A stretch of DNA of 35,148 nt from a virus. Positions within the stretch are counted from its first letter, which is position 1. Each line of letters opens with the position of its first letter. The DNA is taken from positions 1 through 35,148 of the IMG/VR virus record IMGVR_UViG_3300025732_000133, one strand, 5' to 3'. The position numbers were made by a program, and so were the translations under genes. Shown here piece by piece: positions 28,974 to 35,148 of this stretch. Below the pieces are notes generated by a model that had not been told where the DNA came from, did no database searches, and was given only the letters and a program-made list of their open reading frames with translations.

Positions 28974-29002
28974 ATATACATCATCAAAAGAAAGGACAAA
29001 CG

Positions 29003-29212
29003 ATGACAATAGAAGTTAAGTACATAGACTCAAACAATGGGTCAATCACTGTGCAAACAGGGTTTTGGGACGAGAATCGCTTTGAGATGGAGTCCTGCAA
29101 CCACGCAGGTAAGACAGTAGAGGAATCATCTACATTCGATGGCTACTCAACTGGGTTTTATTATCAGTGCGATAAGTGCGAGGAAATAGAAATAATAGAG
29201 GAGAACGAATAA
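29003..29212 (+). CDS. Small protein with zinc-ribbon-like end, 69 residues
   Basis: ATG 29003 is 1 base after AAGAAAGGACAAAC, the best match to the early ribosome motif. The protein is a small beta sheet (MTIEVKYIDSNNGSITVQTG) with Cys/His positions in ESCNHAGKTVEE and YQCDKCEEIEI (CxxC), suggesting a single metal site, and a strongly acidic C-terminus. It is unrecognised. It heads an early operon that runs to WhiB and beyond, and its promoter is back-to-back with the candidate small RNA that could repress it. Confidence 0.72.
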   Translation: MTIEVKYIDSNNGSITVQTGFWDENRFEMESCNHAGKTVEESSTFDGYSTGFYYQCDKCEEIEIIEENE

Positions 29213-29430
29213 TGGCAGGTACAAGACAAGGTGGAGAAAAGACAAGGAACACTAACTATGAACGACACGGTGCAGATTTTTATAAGAATATCGGTTCTAT
29301 TGGTGGTAGGACTTCTAACAACATTGACCCTAAGACAGGTAAAGCGCTTAAAGGATTTGCGGTCAGTGGTAAAGCAAGCGAAGCAGGCAAAAAAGGTGGA
29401 GCGCTAAGTCGCAGAGGTAAGGCTAAGTAA
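29212..29430 (+). CDS. KGG-motif small basic protein, 72 residues
   Basis: The gene overlaps the previous stop (TAATG) and is preceded by GAGGAG. It contains DFYKNIGSIGGRTSNN (about 26-41), GFAVSGKASEAGKKGGALSR and a basic end. The repeated I/K-GG pattern with following S/R residues matches the KGG/con-10 stress-protein repeat family, small disordered proteins also carried by phages. The function in phages is unknown; chaperone-like or nucleic-acid-binding roles are discussed for the family. Confidence 0.72.
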   Translation: MAGTRQGGEKTRNTNYERHGADFYKNIGSIGGRTSNNIDPKTGKALKGFAVSGKASEAGKKGGALSRRGKAK

Positions 29431-29678
29431 TGAACATAGATAAAAGATTAGACAGTTTAGTCGATTGGATACTTCACGAACCTGCATATACAAAAGCTGA
29501 AATGAAAGATAAAATCAAACAACTATTCCAAGAGTTAATAGATGAAGTGATAGGCGCAGAACTTGTAAAAATAGTTAGAACAGACAATAAAAATTTAGCA
29601 GAAACTTATATGTCTGGATTTAATGATTGCATTGAGAAACAACGCCAAAAAGCTAAAGAACTATTGGAGAATATGTAA
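29430..29678 (+). CDS. Unknown helical protein, 82 residues
   Basis: The gene overlaps both neighbours at shared TAATG junctions. The sequence (IDKRLDSLVDWILHEPAYTK; MKDKIKQLFQELIDEVIGAE; then YMSGFNDCIEKQRQKAKELL) is all helix and charged. The NLAETYMSGFNDCIEKQ segment is common in short phage early proteins without known function. There is no motif that would assign a role. Confidence 0.68.
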   Translation: MNIDKRLDSLVDWILHEPAYTKAEMKDKIKQLFQELIDEVIGAELVKIVRTDNKNLAETYMSGFNDCIEKQRQKAKELLENM

Positions 29679-29950
29679 TGGATAAGTTTGAATCACAAGC
29701 ATACACAGACAGGTCTAACCTACCACTAGACTGGGCTAAGGAAGCCAACTGTCGTGGCCTAGAACCAAAGATGTTCCACACAGAGCGTGGCGAGAGCACA
29801 AGAGAAGCTATGGCAGTATGTGTCGGGTGTGTAGTAGTAAAGGAATGCTTGCACTATGCACTATCTAATGGCATCAAATACGGAATCTGGGGAGGCAAGT
29901 CTGAGAGGCAACGCCGAATCCTAAGAAGAGAATTAAGCACAAACGACTAA
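29678..29950 (+). CDS. WhiB-family [4Fe-4S] transcription factor
   Basis: The 90-residue protein has the four cluster cysteines, Cys25, Cys48, Cys51 and Cys57 (CVGCVVVKECL gives CxxCx5C), and the turn GIWGG at 69-73, followed by the basic SERQRRILRRE DNA-contact tail. WhiB proteins bind RNA polymerase sigma region 4 and occur in Actinobacteria and their phages, so this is the best host marker in the window. Here it probably redirects host sigma factor or switches between early and late promoters, which is of interest because late promoters lack a -35. It sits within an early operon. Confidence 0.9.
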   Translation: MDKFESQAYTDRSNLPLDWAKEANCRGLEPKMFHTERGESTREAMAVCVGCVVVKECLHYALSNGIKYGIWGGKSERQRRILRRELSTND

Positions 29951-29968
29951 GTGTGATATAAAGGAGAT

Positions 29969-30367
29969 ATGGCTAGTAGAACACTAGAAAAGAAACTAGA
30001 TTTATATTTCTCCAAGTATATCCGACTGAGAGACTCCTCAAACGGAGTCTTTTTTTGTTGTTCCTGTGGAGAGCGCAAGCCACTCAGTCAAGGAGATGCA
30101 GGCCACTTTATTAATAGACGCTGGAGAACAGTGCGCTGGCACGAACAGAATGTCCACATTCAATGCCGCTACTGCAATAGATTCAATGAGGGAAATGCTG
30201 CCGGCTACGCACTATTTATGATTAAGAAGTATGGACAAGAGAGAGTCGAGTATCTGCACTCCATATCCCGCAACGTAGCTAAATGGACAGATAGTGATTT
30301 AGACCTTATGATAAAGAAATACAAGGCACTGGTGAAGGAGATGTCTGATGGAAGAGCTGCTGAATAA
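29969..30367 (+). CDS. NinG-like nuclease (HNH/zinc fold)
   Basis: The 132-residue protein is preceded by AAGGAG. LDLYFSKYIRLRD (10-22) and the first zinc pair CCSCGERKP (30-38) lead to DAGHFINRRW (43-52), EQNVHIQCRYCNRFNEGN (59-76) with Asn61, His63, Cys66 and Cys69, and a helical C-terminus. This is the order seen in lambda NinG (Rap), a recombination endonuclease acting on branched DNA. It fits with the annealing protein and exonuclease encoded upstream. GTGATATAAA just before it may be a weak promoter. Confidence 0.82.
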   Translation: MASRTLEKKLDLYFSKYIRLRDSSNGVFFCCSCGERKPLSQGDAGHFINRRWRTVRWHEQNVHIQCRYCNRFNEGNAAGYALFMIKKYGQERVEYLHSISRNVAKWTDSDLDLMIKKYKALVKEMSDGRAAE

Positions 30368-30479
30368 AAGGTTCGAGGTTATTAGTAATCCTTGGTTAGA
30401 AGCCAACAACAAACAGTTTCCATTACTCCCTGAAGTGCCTGTGTTACAATTGAAACGAAAGAAGAGGGCAACCGCATGA
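30348..30479 (+). CDS. Small protein, 43 residues
   Basis: ATG 30348 lies inside the end of the NinG-like gene, with AAGGAG 7 nt upstream (30335-30340). The product MEELLNKRFEVISNPWLEAN continues NKQFPLLPEVPVLQLKRKKR and ends ATA. It has a Pro-rich middle and a basic end. Its stop overlaps the next gene by ATGA. The strong ribosome site and tight overlaps argue for a real gene; function is unknown. Confidence 0.6.
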   Translation: MEELLNKRFEVISNPWLEANNKQFPLLPEVPVLQLKRKKRATA

Positions 30480-30640
30480 ACTTCGATGCAGAAATCATAG
30501 AGGTCAAATCAAAGAAAACAGCCAGCTTAGATATAAGTTATAGAGTTGTGCTTCAGACCAGTGACCCAGCAGTCCTAGCTTTAGCGGCAATGAGCCCAGA
30601 GACTTTAGTTAGAGTGGAGGTAAAACCAACAAATGGGTAG
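30476..30640 (+). CDS. Small beta-type protein, 54 residues
   Basis: The gene runs from ATG 30476 to TAG 30638-30640. MNFDAEIIEVKSKKTASLDI, then SYRVVLQTSDPAVLALAAMS and PETLVRVEVKPTNG read as three strands and one helix. It is of a kind often found next to terminase genes in phages without a known role. It overlaps the previous gene by four bases and the terminase small subunit by eight. Confidence 0.65.
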   Translation: MNFDAEIIEVKSKKTASLDISYRVVLQTSDPAVLALAAMSPETLVRVEVKPTNG

Positions 30641-30998
30641 ACCAACTGTAATGACACCAGAAGTCATAGCTAAATTAGAAGAAGCCTTTGCATGGGGATG
30701 TACTGACAGAGAGGCTTGTTTATGGGCAGATATTGCTGTTTCAACGTTACATCTATATCAAGATAAGCACCCTGAGTTTATAGAACGAAAAGAGGCTTTG
30801 AAGGATACGCCTATTATGGATAGCCGAGCAACAGTGGCGAGAGCAGTGCGTAGAGACCCTGATATGGCTATGAAATTCCTAGAGAGAAAGAAGAAAGATG
30901 AGTTCAGTTTAAGGCAGGAAATGACTGGTAAGGACGGGCAACAACTTCCTACGCCAATCATTAAAGTAGATGTATCTCCAGACGACAGCAACCGATAA
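30633..30998 (+). CDS. Terminase small subunit
   Basis: The 121-residue protein opens GRPTVMTPEVIAKLEEAFAW (2-21) and GCTDREACLWADIAVSTLHL (22-41), the helix-turn-helix of many small terminases. YQDKHPEFIERKEALKD follows, then a helical MAMKFLERKKKDEF segment. It would recognise the packaging site and load the large subunit. It overlaps the large-subunit gene by 29 nt, the usual order. The likely packaging start site is within or near this gene, as in P22-like headful phages; that point is inferred. Confidence 0.82.
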   Translation: MGRPTVMTPEVIAKLEEAFAWGCTDREACLWADIAVSTLHLYQDKHPEFIERKEALKDTPIMDSRATVARAVRRDPDMAMKFLERKKKDEFSLRQEMTGKDGQQLPTPIIKVDVSPDDSNR

Positions 30999-32154
30999 GA
31001 TTATCGCAATGTCGAAGCGAATCCGGGCAGTAGCCGGGGGAACTTCTGCGTCTAAGACAATATCTATTCTGTTATACCTAATCGCTAGGGCTCAGTCAGA
31101 CAAACAACCAACACTTACTTCAGTTGTGAGTGAAAGTTTTCCACACCTCAGGCGTGGTGCTATGCGTGACTTCCTTAACATTATGCAAGAGCATGGCTAC
31201 TTTAAGGACAACCTTTGGAGCAAGACAGATTATACCTACACATTTGAAACAGGTAGCAAGCTAGAATTCTTTTCTGCAGATCAGCCAAGCAAAGTTCGTG
31301 GTCCAAGGCGTGACAGATTATTTGTAAACGAGGGCAACAACATACCTCAAGAAGCTTTTGAACAGCTACTAGTGCGTACTAAGGAGTTTGCTTATATAGA
31401 CTGGAACCCAGTAGCAGAGTTCTTTATGTACACAGACTACATAGGCAAGCGTGATGACGTGGAGTTTATTACTTTAACCTATAAGGACAACGAAGCCCTA
31501 GCACCTGAGATTGTTAGCGAAATAGAACACCGTAAATCCAACAAGAACTGGTGGCGAGTATATGGAGAGGGGCAACTCGGTGAAGTCGAGGGCAGAATCT
31601 ACACTGGCTGGAACATCATCGACTCAATACCGCACGAAGCCAGACTGATACGAAGAGGACTAGACTTCGGTTATTCGGTTGATCCTAGCGTTATAGTAGA
31701 TGTCTATGAGTACAACGGTGGCTACATCGTGGACGAGAGGCTTTATCAGAAGGGGCAAAGTAACAAGCAACTAGCAGACTTCATCCTTAACCTAGAAGAA
31801 GCAAGAACCTTAGTGATAGCCGATAGCGCAGAACCTAAGAGCATTGACGAACTGAAACTATATGGCGTGAATATCTTGCCAGCTGAGAAAGGCAAAGACT
31901 CAGTGAACTACGGCATCCAGATGATTCAGGACAAGCCGATGTCTATTACCAAGAACTCAATCAACGGCATCAAGGAATACCGCAGTTACCTGTGGAAAAC
32001 AGACAGAGATGGTAAGAATGTTGGAGTGCCTGAAGGTGGCTTAGATCACTTCCTAGACGCAATGAGATACGCAATCAGCAGCGACCAACCAAGCGAACAA
32101 CTGCACGCATACAAGCCTAAACTGATGGTGAGCAGGAAATACGGACGTGCTTAA
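30970..32154 (+). CDS. Terminase large subunit
   Basis: The 394-residue protein has an ATPase half with Walker A GGTSASKT (23-30), the motif SVVSESFPHLRRGA and Walker B RLFVNEG (116-122). The nuclease half carries GLDFGYSVDPS (Asp232), VIADSAEPK (Asp285) and GLDHFLDAMRYA (Asp359, Asp363), the three acidic metal sites of the RNase H-like fold. Start 30970 keeps a short N-terminal segment before Walker A; there is no better ribosome site. It is shorter than many large terminases but complete. It pumps DNA into the prohead and cuts it. Confidence 0.92.
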   Translation: MYLQTTATDKIIAMSKRIRAVAGGTSASKTISILLYLIARAQSDKQPTLTSVVSESFPHLRRGAMRDFLNIMQEHGYFKDNLWSKTDYTYTFETGSKLEFFSADQPSKVRGPRRDRLFVNEGNNIPQEAFEQLLVRTKEFAYIDWNPVAEFFMYTDYIGKRDDVEFITLTYKDNEALAPEIVSEIEHRKSNKNWWRVYGEGQLGEVEGRIYTGWNIIDSIPHEARLIRRGLDFGYSVDPSVIVDVYEYNGGYIVDERLYQKGQSNKQLADFILNLEEARTLVIADSAEPKSIDELKLYGVNILPAEKGKDSVNYGIQMIQDKPMSITKNSINGIKEYRSYLWKTDRDGKNVGVPEGGLDHFLDAMRYAISSDQPSEQLHAYKPKLMVSRKYGRA

Positions 32155-32156
32155 CT

Positions 32157-32181
32157 GTGATATAATGCAATCAAAGGCGGG
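32157..32181 (+). promoter_or_regulatory. Late promoter copy D
   Basis: GTGATATAAT at 32157-32166 and AAGGCGGG at 32174-32181, three bases after the terminase stop. The spacing equals copy A. The portal gene starts with GTG at 32196. Confidence 0.75.
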
Positions 32182-32195
32182 GTTCAGGGTATAAC

Positions 32196-33893
32196 GTGGC
32201 AAAACAGACTTCATTACAGAGAGTATTAGACGACTTCGACAAGTCTTGGGAATACTGCTCAGGCTCTTGGCACTCAAGGTGGAACGACAACTACTATCTT
32301 TATAACAACAACCGAGTTAAGGTTGGCTACAACGGTATCACCGATACATTTGTGCCGATGACTTTCTCTACTATTGAAACAATGACTTCTGCTTTATTCG
32401 GCAGCAAGCCACGATTCAACTACTCAGCGCCAGCAGATAAGTTTGGACAGAACACTGACATCCTGAACAACCTCGTTAACTACTATTGGGACAAAGACAA
32501 GTGGAGCATCAAGGTCATCAACTGGGGACGTGACATGCTTCGCTACGGAACTTCAGTTGTATACATGCACTGGGACGGAAACTGTCCTAAGATGATTAAC
32601 GTTCCTATCAGGGACTTTTTCATTGACCCAACTACAAACAGCTTAGAGAACGCAGCCTTTATGGGTCGCCGCTATCTAACTACTATGGAAGAGCTCAAGA
32701 GCTTCGAAATTGTAGACCTAGAGAAGTCTAACGATGTAGACGTAGTAATGAAGCCTAAGTACCAGAACCTAGACCAAGTGTCTAAGACTAAGAACGGTTC
32801 AGGCGAGAACACTGACAAAGAAGAAAAGGACATGTGGTACGGCTCTACTGTATCTGACGAAGATAGCCTAGTAGAAGTTATCGAATACTGGACAAAAGAC
32901 CGAGTCATCTCTATTGCCAACCGCTCTACAGTTATTGAGGACAGCGAGAACTATTACAAGCTCAAGGCAAAGCAAAACGGCGAGAAGTACGCTAAGGGAC
33001 TCATGCCTTTCTGTGTACTCCGAGACTACGTAGACGGCTCACTATTCTACGCTAAGGGTGAGATTGACTTCATTGCCGACCAGCAAGAACTACTCAACGA
33101 CCTTACCAACCAGAACATTGACTCAATTACATTCACATTGAACCAGATGTACACCCTCGACCCTCGCTACGCACACTTGCTAGAGGAAATTGAGAACATT
33201 CCTGGCGCTATCTACCCGGTAGAAGCAGGCGCACTACAGCCAATCGGTCAGCGACCAGTACCTCAGGACGCTTTCTTAGAGAGAAGCAACATCAAGAATG
33301 AGATGCGTGAGACGACCGCATCAAACGAAATCATCAAAGGTGTATCTCCAGCAGGTGGCGGCAGCACTACAGCTACCGAGATTCAGGCACAAATTGCTGG
33401 TTCAGGTCAGAGATTAGCTCTCAAGATCACACAGATAGAGGATGAGGGCTTCCATCAGTTAGCAACCCTAGTTTTAGCTATGATTCAGCTCTACGTTACA
33501 GAGCCAATGGTAGTCAGAGTAGTCGGCAAAGACGGCGTACGCTGGGAAGAATACAACCCATTAGACTTCGCTGGTACCTACGATGTAGAAGTACAGCTTG
33601 AAACTACTGTTAACTCTCAGAAGCAACAGCAGGCTAACCAAGCTAAGGAAATGTACGCAGCATTCATGAACGACCCTGAAATCAACCAGAATACTCTTAA
33701 GAAGCTAGTTCTACAGCGTGGCTTCGACCTAGACCCAGATGAAGTAGACGAGTTGATGTCTAACGATCAGCAAGGAATGCAAGGCATGGGCATGCAACCA
33801 GATATGATTAACCCTATGCCTATGATGCCAGAGGGTATGCCGCTTGAACCACCTCTAGAACTACCAACTGATATGCTTGGAGGCGGAATGTAA
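32196..33893 (+). CDS. Portal protein
   Basis: The 565-residue protein, GTG start after CAGGG, has size and order of a P22/T7-type portal. N-terminal features are WEYCSGSWHSRWNDNYYLY and VPMTFSTIETMTSALFGSKP. A stem/clip middle has RDFFIDPTTNSLENAAFMGR and YWTKDRVISIANRSTV, and a wing/crown region has EIDFIADQQELLNDLTNQNI and SPAGGGSTTATEIQAQIAGS. The C-terminus is Met/Pro-rich (GMGMQPDMINPMPMMPEGM), probably disordered inside the capsid. It forms the dodecameric vertex for packaging and adaptor docking. Confidence 0.88.
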   Translation: MAKQTSLQRVLDDFDKSWEYCSGSWHSRWNDNYYLYNNNRVKVGYNGITDTFVPMTFSTIETMTSALFGSKPRFNYSAPADKFGQNTDILNNLVNYYWDKDKWSIKVINWGRDMLRYGTSVVYMHWDGNCPKMINVPIRDFFIDPTTNSLENAAFMGRRYLTTMEELKSFEIVDLEKSNDVDVVMKPKYQNLDQVSKTKNGSGENTDKEEKDMWYGSTVSDEDSLVEVIEYWTKDRVISIANRSTVIEDSENYYKLKAKQNGEKYAKGLMPFCVLRDYVDGSLFYAKGEIDFIADQQELLNDLTNQNIDSITFTLNQMYTLDPRYAHLLEEIENIPGAIYPVEAGALQPIGQRPVPQDAFLERSNIKNEMRETTASNEIIKGVSPAGGGSTTATEIQAQIAGSGQRLALKITQIEDEGFHQLATLVLAMIQLYVTEPMVVRVVGKDGVRWEEYNPLDFAGTYDVEVQLETTVNSQKQQQANQAKEMYAAFMNDPEINQNTLKKLVLQRGFDLDPDEVDELMSNDQQGMQGMGMQPDMINPMPMMPEGMPLEPPLELPTDMLGGGM

Positions 33894-34102
33894 TGCAAGA
33901 AGAGATAAGGCAGTATCACTCTTTCTTTAAGGCAAAAGGCGGACAACACCTTATGAAGATAATCACCGAAATAATAGCAAGCAACCACCTCAAAGCTGAG
34001 GTCGAGCCTGAGTTAAGTCGGGATTATGTGCAGAGAGCCAAAGGGGCTCGAGAGGTTGTAGACCACATTCAGTCTGTACTGGGGGCAATAGACAAGCAGT
34101 AG
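33893..34102 (+). CDS. Small protein between portal and scaffold, 69 residues
   Basis: The gene overlaps the portal stop (TAATG). The product is helical and charged: EEIRQYHSFFKAKGGQHLMK, then ITEIIASNHLKAEVEPELSR, ending VDHIQSVLGAIDKQ. A short gene at this place is common in podoviruses, with unknown function. It may assist portal or prohead assembly. It is followed by a 100-base spacer containing strong hairpins. Confidence 0.68.
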   Translation: MQEEIRQYHSFFKAKGGQHLMKIITEIIASNHLKAEVEPELSRDYVQRAKGAREVVDHIQSVLGAIDKQ

Positions 34103-34110
34103 TCATTTGT

Positions 34111-34180
34111 CCGGAGGGATTGGCGAGATATTAAATTAACACCCTGCCTTGTGTTACTCGCCAGCCCCTCTGGGCAGGGG
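34111..34180 (+). promoter_or_regulatory. Structured spacer before the scaffold gene
   Basis: A 17-bp stem with one mismatch can form between 34111-34127 (CCGGAGGG ... GGCGAG) and 34157-34173 (CTCGCCAG ... CCTCTGG). An alternative pairs CCCTGCC (34142-34148) with GGCAGGG (34173-34179); the two cannot coexist fully. No T-run follows, so this is not an ordinary terminator. It may set the ratio of portal to scaffold and coat by processing or attenuation. The scaffold's own site AAGGAG lies beyond it. Confidence 0.6.
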
Positions 34181-34202
34181 ACATTAACAATAAGGAGATA
34201 CG

Positions 34203-34994
34203 ATGGACGACACCACAACCGAGGTCAGTTCCAATCAGGGCGTAGAATCTACACAACCCAACGATGGAAACTGGAAGCCAGAGGCGGTATTACGCACCAC
34301 CGAAGAGCAACCGCAACAGGAAGCCACAGAGCCGACACCAACTGAAGTAGCTGACGAACCAGCGCAGGAAACTGCACAGGCCACAGAAGCACCAAGTGAG
34401 GACGATACCTCTAAATGGCTAAGCGCTAAAGGCATAGACCCTAGCGACCCTGACGCAATTAACAAATTAGCTAAATCAGCCCGAGAAGCAGAACGTGCTA
34501 TGCACGCCAAAGCTCAGAAGGCTAAGGAACTTGAGCGTTCGATGACAGAATTGTCAGACGAGAGCGCCGAGCAGGTAGCACTAAGCACTGGTCAAGACCC
34601 AGAACTTCTTAAGCGAGTACAACGCTTCGAGGTCAAGAGCACAATCAACGATTTCTTCGTTGAGAATCCTGACGCAAAGCAGTACGAACAAGAGATGATC
34701 ACGGAAATGACACAAAGTGGTCTTTATGGCACACCTGAAGCTATGTTAAGAGCAGCATACGCTATGGCAGTTGCTAAGAATCCTGAGAAAGCTAAGTCCC
34801 AGGCACGCCGAGATACACTCGAAAGCCTAGCCCAAAAGCAACAAGCCAGCGTTCCTACAGGTAATGCTACTAACGCAGGCGTTCAATCTACCAAGATTAC
34901 CGCCGAGAATGTAGACCAACTTGTAGCAAGAAATGATCTAGCGTGGTTCCAAAAGCACTACGACGAAATCAATCGAGCAATGTCTGGTATTTAA
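34203..34994 (+). CDS. Scaffolding protein (complete copy)
   Basis: The 263-residue protein is preceded by AAGGAG. Residues 1-75 are acidic and low-complexity (EEQPQQEATEPTPTEVADEP). A conserved WLSAKGIDPSDPDAINKLAK block (about 78-97) and a coiled coil (ARAEAERAMHAK-like, about 98-117; AKELERSMTELS) follow, then a helical C-terminus that binds coat. This is the usual composition of podovirus scaffolds. The last 154 residues recur at the left end of the window with four changes. Downstream, a 26-bp spacer leads directly to the coat gene, without the homing endonuclease. Confidence 0.85.
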   Translation: MDDTTTEVSSNQGVESTQPNDGNWKPEAVLRTTEEQPQQEATEPTPTEVADEPAQETAQATEAPSEDDTSKWLSAKGIDPSDPDAINKLAKSAREAERAMHAKAQKAKELERSMTELSDESAEQVALSTGQDPELLKRVQRFEVKSTINDFFVENPDAKQYEQEMITEMTQSGLYGTPEAMLRAAYAMAVAKNPEKAKSQARRDTLESLAQKQQASVPTGNATNAGVQSTKITAENVDQLVARNDLAWFQKHYDEINRAMSGI

Positions 34995-35148
34995 CAATCA
35001 ATTAGAAGGAAAACTATACTATGACAACTACAGGCGCATTTGGGTCTGGAAATGTTAACATCGGTGTAACCGCTGCTAATGTATTCCGTCCAAACATCTG
35101 GAGCAAAGAAGTATTGATGTTCGTTAAGAGCAACCTTGTACTTCTTCC
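34529..35148. repeat. Overlap with the left end of the window (one genome unit apart)
   Basis: Bases 34529-34994 align with 1-466 (15 differences) and 35024-35148 align with 928-1052 (no differences). Between them the left end holds the 458-base endonuclease segment and the right end a 26-base spacer. The offset of 34528 gives the length of one unit carrying the insertion. This fits a circular or circularly permuted genome assembled from two variants. Confidence 0.85.
35021..35148 (+). CDS. Major capsid protein, start of second copy (3' end outside window)
   Basis: ATG 35021 follows AGAAGGAAAA in a 26-bp spacer after the scaffold stop. The 42 codons visible are identical to the gene at 925-1809 except for the start codon (ATG here, TTG there). 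This is the uninterrupted arrangement and thus shows the ancestral ribosome site and start. Confidence 0.9.
   Translation, partial: MTTTGAFGSGNVNIGVTAANVFRPNIWSKEVLMFVKSNLVLL

Noticed and set aside
29953-29962. GTGATATAAA as a fifth late promoter
   Set aside because: It lacks the AAGGCGGG element and the final T of the -10, and it overlaps the ribosome site of the NinG-like gene; kept only as a weak possibility.
1-35148. Real tandem duplication of the scaffold-coat region within one virion genome
   Set aside because: The offset equals the span of the whole gene set, gene order is complete once, and the copies sit exactly at the window ends; wrap-around of a circular or permuted genome with two variants is simpler.
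1-35148. tRNA genes, CRISPR arrays, integrase/attachment sites, insertion sequences
   Set aside because: None seen on reading both strands; no cloverleaf with a proper T-arm, no regularly spaced repeats, no recombinase or transposase motifs. Weak tRNA-like elements could be missed without a scan.

Overview
The window reads as the complete genome of a short-tailed (podovirus-like) phage of an actinobacterium, wrapped slightly past one full turn. The host is inferred from a WhiB-type [4Fe-4S] regulator gene (29678-29950), a family essentially confined to Actinobacteria and their phages. The moderately AT-rich composition would fit small-genome aquatic lineages, but that is only inference. The virion type follows from terminase, portal, scaffold, a P22/T7-like coat, a head-tail adaptor, a beta-propeller nozzle-like protein and glycine-rich internal (ejection) proteins, with no tape measure, major tail tube or sheath gene. 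I see no integrase, repressor, DNA polymerase, primase or helicase. Replication probably uses a small initiator, host DnaA and the host polymerase.

Layout. 1-1809: scaffold C-terminus, a free-standing HNH homing endonuclease and the coat protein, closed by tandem terminators. 1986-6236: a sugar cassette (four glycosyltransferase-like proteins and a GDP-mannose 3,5-epimerase-like enzyme). 6265-19546: fibres, tailspike, adaptor, nozzle, LamG protein and ejection proteins. 19546-20919: lysis (coiled-coil/TM protein, CHAP endolysin, two tiny membrane proteins). 20924-24173: HNH protein, metallophosphoesterase, zincin-like protein, dNTP hydrolase-like protein, dCMP deaminase and unknowns. 24211-28298: a leftward ParB-like (DGQHR) gene, an RNA-rich control region, the replication initiator with internal iterons, small early genes, an annealing-protein candidate and a YqaJ exonuclease. 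28370-28662: two tiny leftward lysine-rich genes. 29003-30640: small early genes, WhiB and a NinG-like nuclease. 30633-34994: terminase, portal and scaffold; then the coat gene begins again.

Position 1 aligns with 34529, so one genome unit is about 34.5 kb. The overlapping ends are not identical. The left copy carries the homing endonuclease between scaffold and coat genes; the right copy has an uninterrupted 26-bp spacer, and the scaffold copies differ at 15 of 466 positions. The contig therefore appears to join two co-occurring variants, with and without the element.

The most unusual content is regulatory RNA. A predicted leftward RNA of about 54 nt (28901-28848) shows, in its terminator loop, a sequence complementary to the ribosome-binding motif shared by the phage's own early genes. 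A predicted RNA with an H-type pseudoknot precedes a leader that can itself form a loop-to-downstream pseudoknot and a terminator abutting the initiator start codon, recalling plasmid copy-control circuits. A region closed by a perfect 10-bp helix spanning about 190 nt follows the initiator. Late operons share an extended -10 promoter followed by a conserved AAGGCGGG element. All RNA claims come from reading promoters, inverted repeats and T-tracts by eye; none has been folded or measured.
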